Assembly: GCF_029867415.1 (NCBI RefSeq)
Contig: NC_081181.1
Coordinates: 72,388,144-72,452,143 of the forward strand
Length of the DNA stretch: 64,000 nucleotides
Direction of reading: 5' to 3'
Source of the DNA: Vicia villosa
Taxonomy: Eukaryota; Streptophyta; Magnoliopsida; Fabales; Fabaceae
Notes under the pieces: generated by a model
The model's input: only the letters and a program-made list of their open reading frames with translations
Told to the model about the DNA's origin: nothing
Databases searched by the model: none
In this document: positions 22,126 to 32,465 of the stretch, in pieces
Numbering within the stretch: the first letter of the stretch is position 1
Layout: every line of letters begins with the position of its first letter
Position numbers and translations under genes: made by a program

Positions 22126-24618
22126 AATTCGTTTGTAAAACACAGACCATTCAAAATAAAATAAACTTGGCCCTTAGATTTGAAAATGGCGCCACCCTCC
22201 ATCTTCGTCTTCAACCTCAAGCTCCAACATTTTTGAAATTCTAATTCTCTCAAATCTCAACCAATGGCCATGGTGTAAACATGAAACTTGCTCTAAATTC
22301 ACTCACGATTCTGAATATGTAACTAACATAAATTTATATTAACTATATCTAACTAATTTACCAGAAAACGTGAAGAACCCTAAAATTTAAAAATCAAATT
22401 AAATGGCTATACTTAAAGATAAATGAATGATGATAGAGGGTTTTCAATCCTCTGATGATGCTGAACAAGATAGAATCGAGCTTTATCACAAAGAGTACTT
22501 AAATTAAAGAGATAGAGTTCAGAAACTTACCTCTGAAAATGGAGGTCGTGAGGATGGTAGAGAGCACCTGAGCTTGTATAAATGATCCCAAAAGCTTCCT
22601 TGGGACTCACTGATGCTAACTGAATGCTTATTGTAACTTCAATTCTCCTGAATTGCTCTATGGACCTCCCTCGATTTGAGCTTCAAGTGGACATGGAGAG
22701 TGATGATTCTTGAGTTACAGACGGGCTGCAGCCATCTGAACAGCTTCACTATGACCAGAGGAACGTGCCTGGATGCTTGGCTTTGTTGGAAACCTTCTGA
22801 ATTGCTCTATGGACCTCCAACTGCAACAGCTCCAAAGTGAGAGCAACAATGGCGTTCCTCCACTTACAGAAGTGATCCAGGTGCTTGGATCACCTCAAAT
22901 GAACCCCTTTGAGATGTTAGAATGCTTACTTTCCAAAGATAAGCTCTGGTTTGAAGAAAACGATTCTTCTTGCCAAAGAACTTTGAAAAACCAATAAGCA
23001 AGAGGAGAGAAAGAGAAAGAAAGGAATATGGTTGCTTTGGTGTGTTTTTTGAATGAGAAAGAGTCCTCTATTTATAGGCAATTGATTCAGTACTGATTGA
23101 GAGAGTGAGCTTGCTTAAAGAGGGAGTTTTGATTTCTTGACCATGAAGAAATTCAAAGAATCTTCAAAATGCAATGATGGCCAAATCGAGCTAGCTCCCT
23201 AACTATTGATCTTATCTGGTCTTGGGGAACATTTCTGATGCAGAGGAGTGTTCCAATTGGTTGGTGAGAAGATTCCTTGGGTGATTCATCAATTTGCCAT
23301 AAATTCACAAATGTAATCATTACATAATCACATGTTCTTGTTTTTAGAATCTTCTTCAATTCTCATGTCATGGTAAAAATGAATACATGGCATGTTTTCA
23401 GATGTGTTATGGGTCGTGTAGCATCCATAAGTGAGGTCATGTGCACAAAATTGCAAAGTTCAAAAATGATGCATGACCTATAATTTTACTTCATGGTGCC
23501 AACTTTGAACAAGCATAACTCTTAGCTCAAAATGAATTTGGAGAAGGTTGAGCACAATTTGGAAAGCCCTAAACATCTACTTCAAATCATTAGTTTGGGG
23601 TTTCTTCAGAATCATTTGGGAAAATTATGAAAAATGAGCCCAAAGTTGGATGAAAACTAGGTTAAAAACACTTAGAAAAATTTCTAAGTTTTTATAACCT
23701 AAAGCTTGAAAATTCCAAATCTCTTAAATGGTTGATCTTTTGAAAAAAGTTCCTATTTAAGATGTTGTTTTATTTTGAAAAATCTACAACTTTCATGTTG
23801 GAAGTTTTTTGAGTTGTGTAGGTGAAATTTTGAGTTCCCATAATGCCCTCAAAAACCCTAATTCCCGACTTTTTGCTCCTTGAAGATTCTTCTTGAATTT
23901 CTTTGGTCAAATGACTTTAATATCCATATATTGATGATATTGATCCTTGAAAGTCATGGTTTGACCAAAAATCTTAAAAGTCAAAGGTGATCCCATACAG
24001 TTGACTTTTTCCAGATAAGGTGAGATTTTGGACTTTTGTGTGGAATTAAGATCTTCTCCTCAAATGAGTGATGTAAATGGGTTATATTGAGGTAGTAGAG
24101 GTTCTTGAATCATGTCTTGAGTTTTGGATCCATGCCCTGATTAAAAGTCAACTATCCAGATGAATTAGGTTAAAAACCCTAATTGTCGACCAGATGAAAA
24201 TGATGACTGTGGATCTTGAATTGAGGTGTGATGTCCAGTGGATCTTGTCATATGAGCTAGTTGAAGATGATTGATGTCTTTGAATGATGTCCTGGAGCTT
24301 TTTAGGGTTTCCCAAAGGTGATCCCTGATTTCAGTCCTTGATAGGCTCAAAAACCCTAGTCTGGTGATCTGAGTAAATCTGTACTCAGAGGACTGGGTGT
24401 CTAATCAATCATAGGTGAAAAAATGAAGCTCTTGAGTCCTATGATTATGTTAGAGACTAATCCTTCTACTGATTGATCCTTTGCCTGAGTTTTCTTGTCT
24501 TTGAACATCCTTGATTAAATGCCAAATGAAGAAGTGACTGCTCTGGGTACTTGCTTTTGACCTGATGAAAATCCTGAAGATATGTCATCTCAGGGGGGTC
24601 AAAAATTAGGGTATGACA

Positions 24619-24638
24619 GATGCCCCTATTTAAGTTTC
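24619..24638 (-). promoter_or_regulatory. polypurine tract of Ogre-C
   Basis: On the minus strand AAATAGGGGCATC lies directly before the TGTCATACCC start of the 3' LTR. A purine-rich tract at this place primes plus-strand DNA synthesis. The matching stretch in Tat-B reads AAATAGAGGCAGT. Confidence 0.6.
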
Positions 24639-24960
24639 TTTTATCTGGAGGGAGAGAGATTGATATCTCGATCTCTCCTGCGTGAAAGAGACTTAAATAT
24701 CAAAGAATGCCCGAATTTTGGGCGCTCCTGAGATGTTGTAGTGATAAAAACTTTGCATGGATTGATCCCGTTGTCGCGCTTGACGGGGATGAGGAGACAA
24801 ACTCCTGCAGAAACATGTCACGTGGATTCTGGTGTATGGATGGCAATGTGGGATGCGCAATCCATCTTCTTTAACTAAGTGTTAATACATAGAGAAAGGT
24901 GAACAACTTCCCCTCGTTTTGGATGTCTGTATCTCGAAACTGGTCTAAGTCGTGATTCTG

Positions 24961-25340
24961 GACAATATCTCAGATAAAGAGAAATTTCCAAAGGTATGTT
25001 TCCTCACCAAACTTCTCATCAGCACTTGGAGATGAGATACCATTTGATGGTAATTAAGAAACTTCATCATCTTTTGGAAGATATCTCTGATGAAGAGAAA
25101 ATCTCCAAGGGTTGTTTCCTCATCAAACTTCTCATCAGCACTTGGAGACGAGATACCATTTGACGGTAATAAAGAAACTTCAAAGGGTTGTTTCCTCATC
25201 AAACTTCTTACCAGCACTTGGAGGTAAGATACCATTTGATGGTAATAAAGAAACTTCAAAGGTTCGTTTCCTCATCAAACTTCTTACCAGCACTTGGAGG
25301 TAAGATACCGTTTGATGGTAAATAAAGAAACTTCACCATC
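24961..25340. repeat. tandem repeats in Ogre-C 3' region
   Basis: GTTTCCTCATCAAACTTCT starts at about 24998, 25113, 25190 and 25266. The last three are spaced 76-77 bases, the first 115 because the unit also carries an extra GATATCTCTGATGAAGAGAA-type segment. Each unit includes CAGCACTTGGAGGTAAGATA. This is a short array of the kind found in Tat/Ogre 3' untranslated regions. Confidence 0.9.
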
Positions 25341-25679
25341 CCTCCTTTACACTTGACGTTTTTGAAGGATTGTCATATGGTCCCCCGCTCTTTTGAGGGG
25401 CTAATGACTTTGCTTGGAAGTGGACGAACTGTCTTCGGGACGAAAACTACCATTCACCTACTTACGCTGAGGAATTTGAACTATCTTCTTGACGAAGACT
25501 GCCATTCACTGACTCCGTTGGGGATCTTTTGTCGATCCGCTGGGGAAATACCGAACTTCTGAGGAATTCAAAAATGCGAAACAAACTATCTTATTTGAAG
25601 AAGATTGTCGAGCGTCGCTCTGCAGGAGATTCTCAATTGGGGAATTCCAAAAGTGAACAAACTATCTCTTTGAGGGAGA

Positions 25680-25684
25680 CTACC
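25680..25684. other. CTACC flank of the Ath-D LTR (left)
   Basis: CTACC precedes the left Ath-D LTR. The same five bases follow the left LTR (26804-26808) and the right LTR (31444-31448). Confidence 0.7.
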
Positions 25685-26803
25685 TGATCAGTGCATTTTG
25701 ATGCACGTTCTTCCATGTTTGTACTCAAGCATTTCTTCGGTTTGTTTTATTTATTTTTATGTTTTAATATGTTTTTATATTTTATTTTATTTTTGCACTT
25801 AATTGTTTTTCGTTTTAATTTTTCAGCATTAATAGTCTGCACGGAAACGATCATATCTGGAGTTCCAGGAGTCCGATTGAGGCGTTCTAATAATCGACGG
25901 AAAGCTAAGAGAAAGAGCTACAATTTTTATGTTGGAGTCGAAGTCAGAATCGGACTGTAGAAGGGCCAGAAAATTCGTTGAAGTTGCAGCACTAGTTTTA
26001 GTTAAGTTTCGGGTCAATTGGTTTTGGGCCTGGGTCGTATGTTTGACCCAGTTGGATTGTAAAACGGGTTGTGGTATTTTCCCTTAGGGTAGCAGCCGCG
26101 TCACTATGCACTTGGTACTGTTCACAAAACACGATTCACGAATTTGGAGTTTGCTTTGTATGATCATGAGGAACTAATTCATCAAGAATCAATCTGCTGT
26201 GACTCGGATTCCACTTTGAGGTTTTTATAATTCCAATTATTTGCTTCCTTTGAATTCTTCCTATAATTCCAATTATTTGCTTAATTTGATTGTTGCTATA
26301 GGATAGATTTCTTAAATTCGATTGTTGATTGATGATTCTGAATCAATTTCGTGTTAACATAGCTTTTATATTATCACGAACGATCAAAGTTACGTTTGCT
26401 TAATTCGTAACAGTTTTTAATCCGTTTGCTTAATTCGGAATTCAGGAACATCTGCCGTATAACTTCTATTGCGCTTGTCAGTAGTTGTTATAATCAAATA
26501 GGAACGAACAAACCCGTTAGGGAATTGGGATTTTATAAATCGATGATAAGTTGGGAGTCGATACAGTAGGTTGATTCGTTTTAGCTTAATTATTAATCAC
26601 TTATTTTCATAAACAGCTTATTTCCAGAATCACTTTTTTTAAGAACTTTTTATAATTCGACCACCAAACCAACCCCCCCCCCCAATTCGATTTCAGTTAG
26701 TAATAACCAAGAGTCCTTGAGAGACGATGATCGAGTTACCGTTACCGTCGTACTACAGTTTTTTAAATTAACTCGCTTTTGACCCGCGCGCGACAGTGGA
26801 TCA
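25685..26803 (+). mobile_element. Ath-D left LTR, in solo-LTR configuration
   Basis: Begins TGATCAGTGCATTTTGATGC and ends GACAGTGGATCA, followed by CTACC and then Ogre-C sequence rather than Athila internal sequence. Differs from the right copy by roughly ten substitutions plus length change in a poly-C run (near 26676). Confidence 0.88.
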
Positions 26804-26808
26804 CTACC

Positions 26809-27900
26809 ATTTGTTGACTTGCTTGGGGAATTCGGGTGTATGAACCTTCTTTATGAAGAAGAAAACCCTTTCACAAATTTGCAGGGGAATCTTGAGTATA
26901 TTGTTTTAATGACTCGGGCATTCACATGATCAAAGCCTGACTCAACTATGCAGTTATAAAGTATGCATGAATATTATGACAAATATAAAATGTAAAGTGA
27001 AAGTGAATAGAATTGTCGCGGATGTAAAATCCTATGATACGACTTGAATCTTGTTGATCAGAAGATGTCCTCTTCTTGTAGTTCGAACTCTGTCGGGAAT
27101 ACCTGGTTATCAGTTGTCCGCTGTCCGAAGTGAGTAATATGAATTGAAGTGAAGATCCGTCATCGGGAGATGTTCGCAAAGCGACCTCATGGGGAAATCT
27201 TGGTTCCCGGAGTCTCAACCGTTCTTGGAGCAACTGTTTGCATTCTTCCAATTGTTTGTAAACCCTAGAAAGAAAATTTCACCTCTATTTTTTGCAAGTA
27301 AATTCATTTTATTTTATGAAAACATTTGTTTCAAGAAAATGACTGTTTAAACTTAAAATGCATCTCAAGAAACTGAATAAGACTCGATTTGCAAAGAAAG
27401 GCACAAGGCTCAAATTATTATATATGGAATGGTAATCAGCCAAATGCTTGATTCCATGGAGTATTTACAAAGTTGGAAATTGGTAATTTTTCGGGAAAAG
27501 GGCTACGATGAAACGTGACGACCGTTATCTTTCCCTTCCACTCCGAGTTGCGCTGTATTCGTGCTTCGTAGAAGATGACCTACTGCTGATGAATACTCCG
27601 CTATGGATTTTTGAATGATCAAGTTTGTCCTGAACACAGTTACTTGCCATATATCCCTAACTTTTGCGTAAACTACCCCTTTCGGGTTTTAAGTTTACCG
27701 GGATTGATTATTTATTTTTTATGTCTCTAACTTTTGCCTGAATCGCCCTTTCGGGTTTTCGATTCACCGAGACGCTCTTTTTTGCCTAAGTCGCTCTTTG
27801 CGAGTTTTCAACTTAGCGAGCTGTTCTTTTAATTATTTAGGCGAAGTATTTCTTGACTGCGTCGACGTTCACAGGACGGGTGAATTCTTCTCCATCCATA
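26809..27900 (-). repeat. extra copy of Ogre-C 3' segment, including the end of integrase
   Basis: Matches 31449-32529 with about seven substitutions and one 11-base indel. On the minus strand it includes the last codons of integrase (EEFTRPVNVDAVKKYFA) and a second copy of the small 3' ORF (27251-26946). The match ends at 27900 (CCATCCATA), where one copy runs into Athila internal sequence and the other continues into integrase. The ORF at 27798-28016 spans this breakpoint and is not a gene. Confidence 0.92.
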
Positions 27901-28200
27901 TAAAAACGTTTTTGCCTACTGGGAGCAGAAAAATCGTGCGATCAATACTCCCTTACTCTAGAAGAGTAAGGGAAATCGACCCAAAATTGCCAAATTCCTC
28001 TTTTATCTATTTTTAATTAATTATTTATTGTTTTATCAGTTTTGAAAAATTCCAAAAAAATTCCCAAAATTCGTATTTGTCTTAATTAGTTTAAATTTCG
28101 TGTTTTTATATTTTTATGAATTTATTTTAACCGTTTTCCTTCTTTCTATTTCTTTTTGCCTATATGGGACATAATTGGTATTTCTGTGTTTGTTGAAATC

Positions 28201-29322
28201 ATGGCTGAACAAAGAACTTTGACGCAGTTGATTGTCCCTAATGTGAACTATAATGGTTTATGTATGGACTATCCTGCGGCCGATGCACCTTTTGAATTGG
28301 AATATGGTTTAACACATTTGTTGCCTAGGTTTAATGGTTTTGCAGGCGAGGATCCGCAGAAGCATATGAAGGAATTTCAGGTTGTGTGTTCTGCACCTTC
28401 CGAACCTACACTAGAGGATATTGTCAAACAAATGGCTGCAAATAATCTTCAGTATCAACAGCAAATAGATTATACTCTTCAGACTTTGCAAACACAGATT
28501 GGACAGCTTGCCACTTTGATGAATGCCATGCAGCAAGCTCAAGGATCAAACCAACAACCCTTGGAAGAGAAATCTGTTTTTCAAATAGAGTTGCTTTCTA
28601 AAACTGTTGATGATACTTGTATTGATTTGCTTGCATATGATTTTCCATCACTGTCTGATTTTGATGATGTTTACTCATGTTTTGATTGTACTGATACTAA
28701 CATTTGTGTTGTATGTGCTGAGATTGATGCTGCCTTGAAGGGTAACATATTTACTACAGATGAAGTTGTTATCGATGAAGCTGTTCATGCCGCTGATACT
28801 CTTGACATCCCGGCTGCCCAAAGCACTCCTTTCATTGAACAACCATCTTCCCGAGAGCTGAAACCAATTCCTGAAAATCTTAAATATGCTTATTTAGAGA
28901 TGAATGAAAAACTTCCGGTTATAATTTCTTTTAAACTTTATTTTGATCAAGAAATTAAGTTTTTGCAGGTTTTGAAGAAGCATAAGAAAGGAATTGGATG
29001 GACCTTTGATGACATTTATGATATTAGTTCTTCCATGTGTGTGCATAGGATCTCACTTGAAGATGTAGAAAAAGTAGAGAGGCAGCCCTATAACATTTGG
29101 TTCCTTGATGTTGTGGAAAAGAAGATCACATGCCCATTTGAAACTTTTACTTATCGAAGATTCTTCTTTGATCCTGGAATAAAAGGCGAAGGCACTAATA
29201 TAAATTCCAAGTTCAATGGGCATTACCCAAAGCTACTCCATGAGATCCCCACTTTGGAAGAAGAGAATGTAGAAGATATCTCTTTGGGAAAGGCTGCTTA
29301 TGTGATCACTTATCCTCCATGA
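28201..29322 (+). CDS. Ath-D chimeric gag-pol ORF made by internal deletions
   Basis: A 373-residue frame from ATG 28201, with no stop, in a gypsy element that has lost most of its pol. Segments in order: N-terminal Athila gag (MAEQRTLTQLIVPNVNY, LPRFNGFAGEDPQKHMKEF, residues 1-68); C-terminal gag glutamine-rich stretch (IVKQMAANNLQYQQQIDYTL, 75-120); an acidic linker; the RT N-terminal region (KPIPENLKYAYLEMNEKLPV, LQVLKKHKKGIGW, 222-300); a scrap of RT (CPFETFTYRRF); and a pol C-terminal end (LHEIPTLEEENVEDISLGKA). The core gag domain, protease, RT catalytic motifs, RNase H and integrase are missing. It may be a protein of a non-autonomous family or just an open relic. Confidence 0.7.
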   Translation: MAEQRTLTQLIVPNVNYNGLCMDYPAADAPFELEYGLTHLLPRFNGFAGEDPQKHMKEFQVVCSAPSEPTLEDIVKQMAANNLQYQQQIDYTLQTLQTQIGQLATLMNAMQQAQGSNQQPLEEKSVFQIELLSKTVDDTCIDLLAYDFPSLSDFDDVYSCFDCTDTNICVVCAEIDAALKGNIFTTDEVVIDEAVHAADTLDIPAAQSTPFIEQPSSRELKPIPENLKYAYLEMNEKLPVIISFKLYFDQEIKFLQVLKKHKKGIGWTFDDIYDISSSMCVHRISLEDVEKVERQPYNIWFLDVVEKKITCPFETFTYRRFFFDPGIKGEGTNINSKFNGHYPKLLHEIPTLEEENVEDISLGKAAYVITYPP

Positions 29323-29863
29323 CTACTCGGGTGTGTTCTTTCCTTTCTCTCACTCTTATTTTATATTTATGTTCTTTCATTGAGGACAATGCTTATTTTA
29401 AGTGTGGGGGAAGGAATCATTTATTTATTTTTTTGAATTTCTTTTGTTCTTTGTTTGGTTTTGTTTTCAGTTTAAAAAATAAAAAAATAAAAAAAATGCA
29501 TCTTCTTGAAAGTTTTAGGCTATAGACTGATTTTAATCGAGTTTGCGGAGACTTGGGAAAAATTCACAAGATCGGTATCGTTTTAACACCGTAAGTCTCC
29601 TGCATATGGAAATTGATTTGAATTTTTTATTATGTTTTAGCCTTAAATTCTCATTCTCTGACAGCTCTTGAGTAGTTTATTTCAGCAGTCGGCACCATCT
29701 CTCACACACTTTACGCAGGAAAGCCGATGAATATAAGTGAATGTTCCAAAAAGAAAAAAAAGAAAAGAAAAAGGTAATGCACCTTCTAAGTTTGGTGACC
29801 GTCACCCGGTCACTTAACCCAACGGTTGTGGAACCTTAAAAAAAAGAGATTTCAAAACTCTTT

Positions 29864-29934
29864 GTTAGTTGGTTCAGCGGTTTCTGGTGTTGAACTTGGT
29901 AGGGAGGATTACGGTCCGATCCCCCGCAACTACA
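29864..29934 (+). repeat. tRNA-like module in Ath-D 3' region
   Basis: TTGGTTCAGCGGT (29869-29881) fits the A box and GGTCCGATCCCCC (29913-29925) fits the B box. The ends GTTAGTT and AACTAC can pair over about five bases like an acceptor stem. Length is about 71 bases, as in a tRNA. It looks tRNA-derived; function is unknown. Confidence 0.65.
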
Positions 29935-30308
29935 TCTGAGTAAGCAAAGGGTTATGCCACGCAAGTACCGGAACCCCGTGCAAAAGGATCAGAGTCACTA
30001 ACCGGTCGTCCTGCTATAAGTGTGTGGAGATAACGGGCTTAATGTGATTGCGCCTGAATGAAAAAGAGCAAAAAGGATGAGTAAGTTAGGCTATTGTATA
30101 ATAATATGATTTGAATTAGTTTGTGTATTTAGGAGGCTTATGTCTGCATATCTGTGGTTAGTGTTCTTACGATGTCCTTAGTGTGCAAGATTAGTACCTA
30201 TCGATGCAAACTTACCCGAAGAAGATTTGTAGCCTAGGATGAGTAACTGTTGATGTATTTGTGCTTTCTTTGTTTTGTTTTTCATTTTGCTCGGAGTGCA
30301 AAAGTTCA

Positions 30309-30322
30309 AGTGTGGGGAAATT
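30309..30322 (+). promoter_or_regulatory. polypurine tract of Ath-D
   Basis: AAGTGTGGGGAAAT lies directly before the right LTR start TGATTAGTGC and would prime plus-strand DNA synthesis. It confirms the plus orientation of Ath-D. Confidence 0.65.
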
Positions 30323-31443
30323 TGATTAGTGCATTTTGATGCACGTTCTTCCATGTTTGTACTCAAGCATTTCTTCGGTTTGTTTTATTTATTTTTATGT
30401 TTTAATAAGTTTTTATATTTTATTTTATTTTTGCACTTAATTGTTTTTCGTTTTAATTTTTCAGCATTAACAGTCTGCACGGAAACGATCATATCTGGAG
30501 TTCTAGAAGTCCGATTGAGGCGTTCTAATAATCGATGGAAAGCTAAGAGAAAGAGCTACAATTTTTATGTTGGAGTCGAAGTCAGAATCGGACTGTAGAA
30601 GGGCCAGAAAATTCGTTGAAGTTGCAGCACTAGTTTTAGTTAAGTTTCGGGTCAATTGGTTTTGGGCCTGGGTCGTATGTTTGACCCAGTTGGATTGTAA
30701 AACGGGTTGTGGTATTTTCCCTTAGGGTAGCAGCCGCGTCACTATGCACTTGGTACTGTTCACAAAACACGATTCACGAATTTGGAGTTTGCTTTGTATG
30801 ATCATGAGGAACTAATTCATCAAGAATCAATCTGCTGTGACTCGGATTCCACTTTGAGGTTTTTATAATTCCAATTATTTGCTTCCTTTGAATTCTTCCT
30901 ATAATTCCAATTATTTGCTTAATTTGATTGTTGCTATAGGATAGATTTCTTAAATTCGATTGTTGATTGATGATTCTGAATCAATTTCGTGTTAACATAG
31001 CTTTTATATTATCACGAACGATCAAAGTTACGTTTGCTTAATTCGTAACAGTTTTTAATCCGTTTGCTTAATTCGGAATTCAGGAACATCTGCCGTATAA
31101 CTTCTATTGCGCTTGTCAGTAGTTGTTATAATCAAATAGGAACGAACGAACCCGTTAGGGAATTGGGATTTTATAAATCGATGATAAGTTGGGAGTCGAT
31201 ACAGTAGGTTGATTCGTTTTAGCTTAATTATTAATCACTTATTTTCATAAACAACTTATTTCCAGAATCACTTTTTTTAAGAACTTTTTATAATTCGACC
31301 ACCAAACCAACCCCCCCCCCCCCAATTCGATTTCAGTTAGTAATAACCAAGAGTCCTTGAGAGACGATGATCGAGTTACCGTTACCGTCGTACTACAGTT
31401 TTTTAAATTAACTCGTTTTTGACCCGCGCGCGACAGTGGTTCA
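30323..31443 (+). mobile_element. Ath-D right (3') LTR
   Basis: Begins TGATTAGTGCATTTTGATGC and ends GACAGTGGTTCA, followed by CTACC (31444-31448) and the main copy of the Ogre-C 3' segment. The right copy has a longer poly-C run (near 31310) than the left copy. Confidence 0.9.
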
Positions 31444-31574
31444 CTACCATTTGTTGACTTGCTTGGGGAATTACCTTCTTTATGAAGAAGAAAACCCTTT
31501 CACAAATTTGCAGGGGAATCTTAAGTATATTGTTTTAATGACTCGGGCATTCACATGATCAAAGCCTGACTCGA

Positions 31575-31883
31575 CTATGCAGTTATAAAGTATGCATGAA
31601 TATTATGACAAATATAAAATGTAAAGTGAAAGTGAATAGAATTGTCGCGGATGTAAAATCCTATGATACGACTTGAATCTTGTTGATCAGAAGATGTCCT
31701 CTTCTTGTAGTTCGAACTCAGTCGGGAATACCTGGTTATCAGTTGTCCGCTGTCCGAAGTGAGTAATATGAATTGAAGTGAAGATCCGTCATCGGGAGAT
31801 GTTCGCAAAGCGACCTCATGGGGAAATCTTGGTTCCCGGAGTCTCAACCGTTCTCGGAGCAACTGTTTGCATTCTTCCAATTG
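31575..31883 (-). CDS. small conserved ORF in Ogre-C 3' region, function unknown
   Basis: On the minus strand, the same direction as Ogre genes, a frame reads YKQLEECKQLLRERLRLREP, then FPHEVALRTSPDDGSSLQF. The duplicated copy at 26946-27254 differs at only two residues. There is no ATG at the start; a TTTCTAGG stretch just upstream could be a splice acceptor, so it might be an exon. I do not recognise the product. It may be chance open sequence, but the lack of stops in both copies and the charged, helix-like N-terminus make it worth recording. Confidence 0.35.
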   Translation of the reverse strand, partial: QLEECKQLLRERLRLREPRFPHEVALRTSPDDGSSLQFILLTSDSGQLITRYSRLSSNYKKRTSSDQQDSSRIIGFYIRDNSIHFHFTFYICHNIHAYFITA

Positions 31884-32465
31884 TTTGTAAACCCTAGAAA
31901 GAAAATTTCACCTCTATTTTTTGCAAGTAAATTCATTTTATTTTATAAAAACATTTGTTTCAAGAAAATGACTGTTTAAACTTAAAATGCATCTCAAGAA
32001 ACTGAATAAGACTCGATTTGCAAAGAAAGGCACAAGGCTCAAATTATTATATATGGAATGGTAATCAGCCAAATGCTTGATTCCATGGAGTATTTACAAA
32101 GTTGGAAATTGGTAATTTTTCGGGAAAAGGGCTACGATGAAACGTGACGACCGTTATCTTTCCCTTCCACTCCGAGTTGCGCTGTATTCGTGCTTCGTAG
32201 AAGATGACCTACTGCTGATGAATACTCCGCTATGGATTTTTGAATGATCAAGTTTGTCCTGAACACAGTTACTTGCCATATATCCCTAACTTTTGCGTAA
32301 ACTACCCCTTTCGGGTTTTAAGTTTACTGGGATTGATTATTTATTTTTTATGTCTCTAACTTTTGCCTGAATCGCCCTTTCGGGTTTTCGATTCACCAAG
32401 ACGCTCTTTTTTGCCTAAGTCGCTCTTTGCGAGTTTTCAACTTAGCGAGCTGTTCTTTTAATTAT

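Larger units (their letters stand above)
18596..24618 (-). mobile_element. Ogre-C 3' LTR
   Basis: About 6.02 kb. On the minus strand it starts TGTCATACCCTAATTTTTGA and ends ACGACAACCACA. It matches 43013-49044 over its whole length with scattered substitutions and small indels. It contains the keyword repeats at 19540-20400, a row of TTCACCGGGAATAAT phrases near 20850-21320, and two tRNA-like modules (21893-21967 and 22043-22125). No gene is recognised inside; the short ORFs are not conserved between the two LTRs. Confidence 0.93.
24639..25684 (-). other. Ogre-C 3' untranslated region, distal part
   Basis: No coding motif on either strand. The region carries a tandem repeat cluster (24961-25340). 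It ends at 25680-25684 in CTACC, after which the Ath-D LTR begins. The phrases ACTATCTTCTTGACGAAGAC and ACTATCTCTTTGAGGGAGAC also recur loosely at 25480-25680. Confidence 0.7.
29323..30322 (+). other. Ath-D 3' untranslated region
   Basis: Starts after the ORF stop. Contains ATTGAGGACAATGCTTATTT and AAGTGTGGGGGAAGG (29380-29413), a motif pair I know from Athila/Calypso elements, then a tRNA-like module (29864-29934) and finally AAGTGTGGGGAAATT (30309-30323), the polypurine tract next to the right LTR. The short ORF 29319-29525 has no recognisable product. Confidence 0.75.
25685..31443 (+). mobile_element. Ath-D: deleted and rearranged Athila-type Ty3-gypsy element
   Basis: Two LTRs of about 1.12 kb (25685-26803 and 30323-31443) share the start TGAT(C/T)AGTGCATTTTGATGC and the end GACAGTGG(A/T)TCA. 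Between them lies first 1.1 kb of Ogre-C sequence (26804-27900), then Athila internal sequence (27901-30322) on the plus strand, with a chimeric gag-pol ORF, the GAGGACAATG...TTTAAGTGTGGGGG motif typical of Athila, and a purine tract next to the right LTR. The primer site is missing. The left LTR has CTACC on both sides, like a solo LTR. Confidence 0.85.

Noticed and set aside
21874..22253. ORFs of 96 and 78 codons repeated in both LTRs
   Set aside because: They lie over the tRNA-like modules and recur only because LTRs are duplicated; no family resemblance.
22773..22997. 74-codon ORF in the Ogre-C 3' LTR
   Set aside because: The copy in the other LTR has a one-base difference (GATCAGG instead of GATCCAGG) that breaks the frame, so it is not conserved.
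24961..25340. CRISPR array
   Set aside because: Units are long and directly abutting without spacers, in a eukaryotic retrotransposon.
27798..28016. 72-codon ORF
   Set aside because: It crosses the rearrangement breakpoint at 27900 and runs antisense through the end of integrase.
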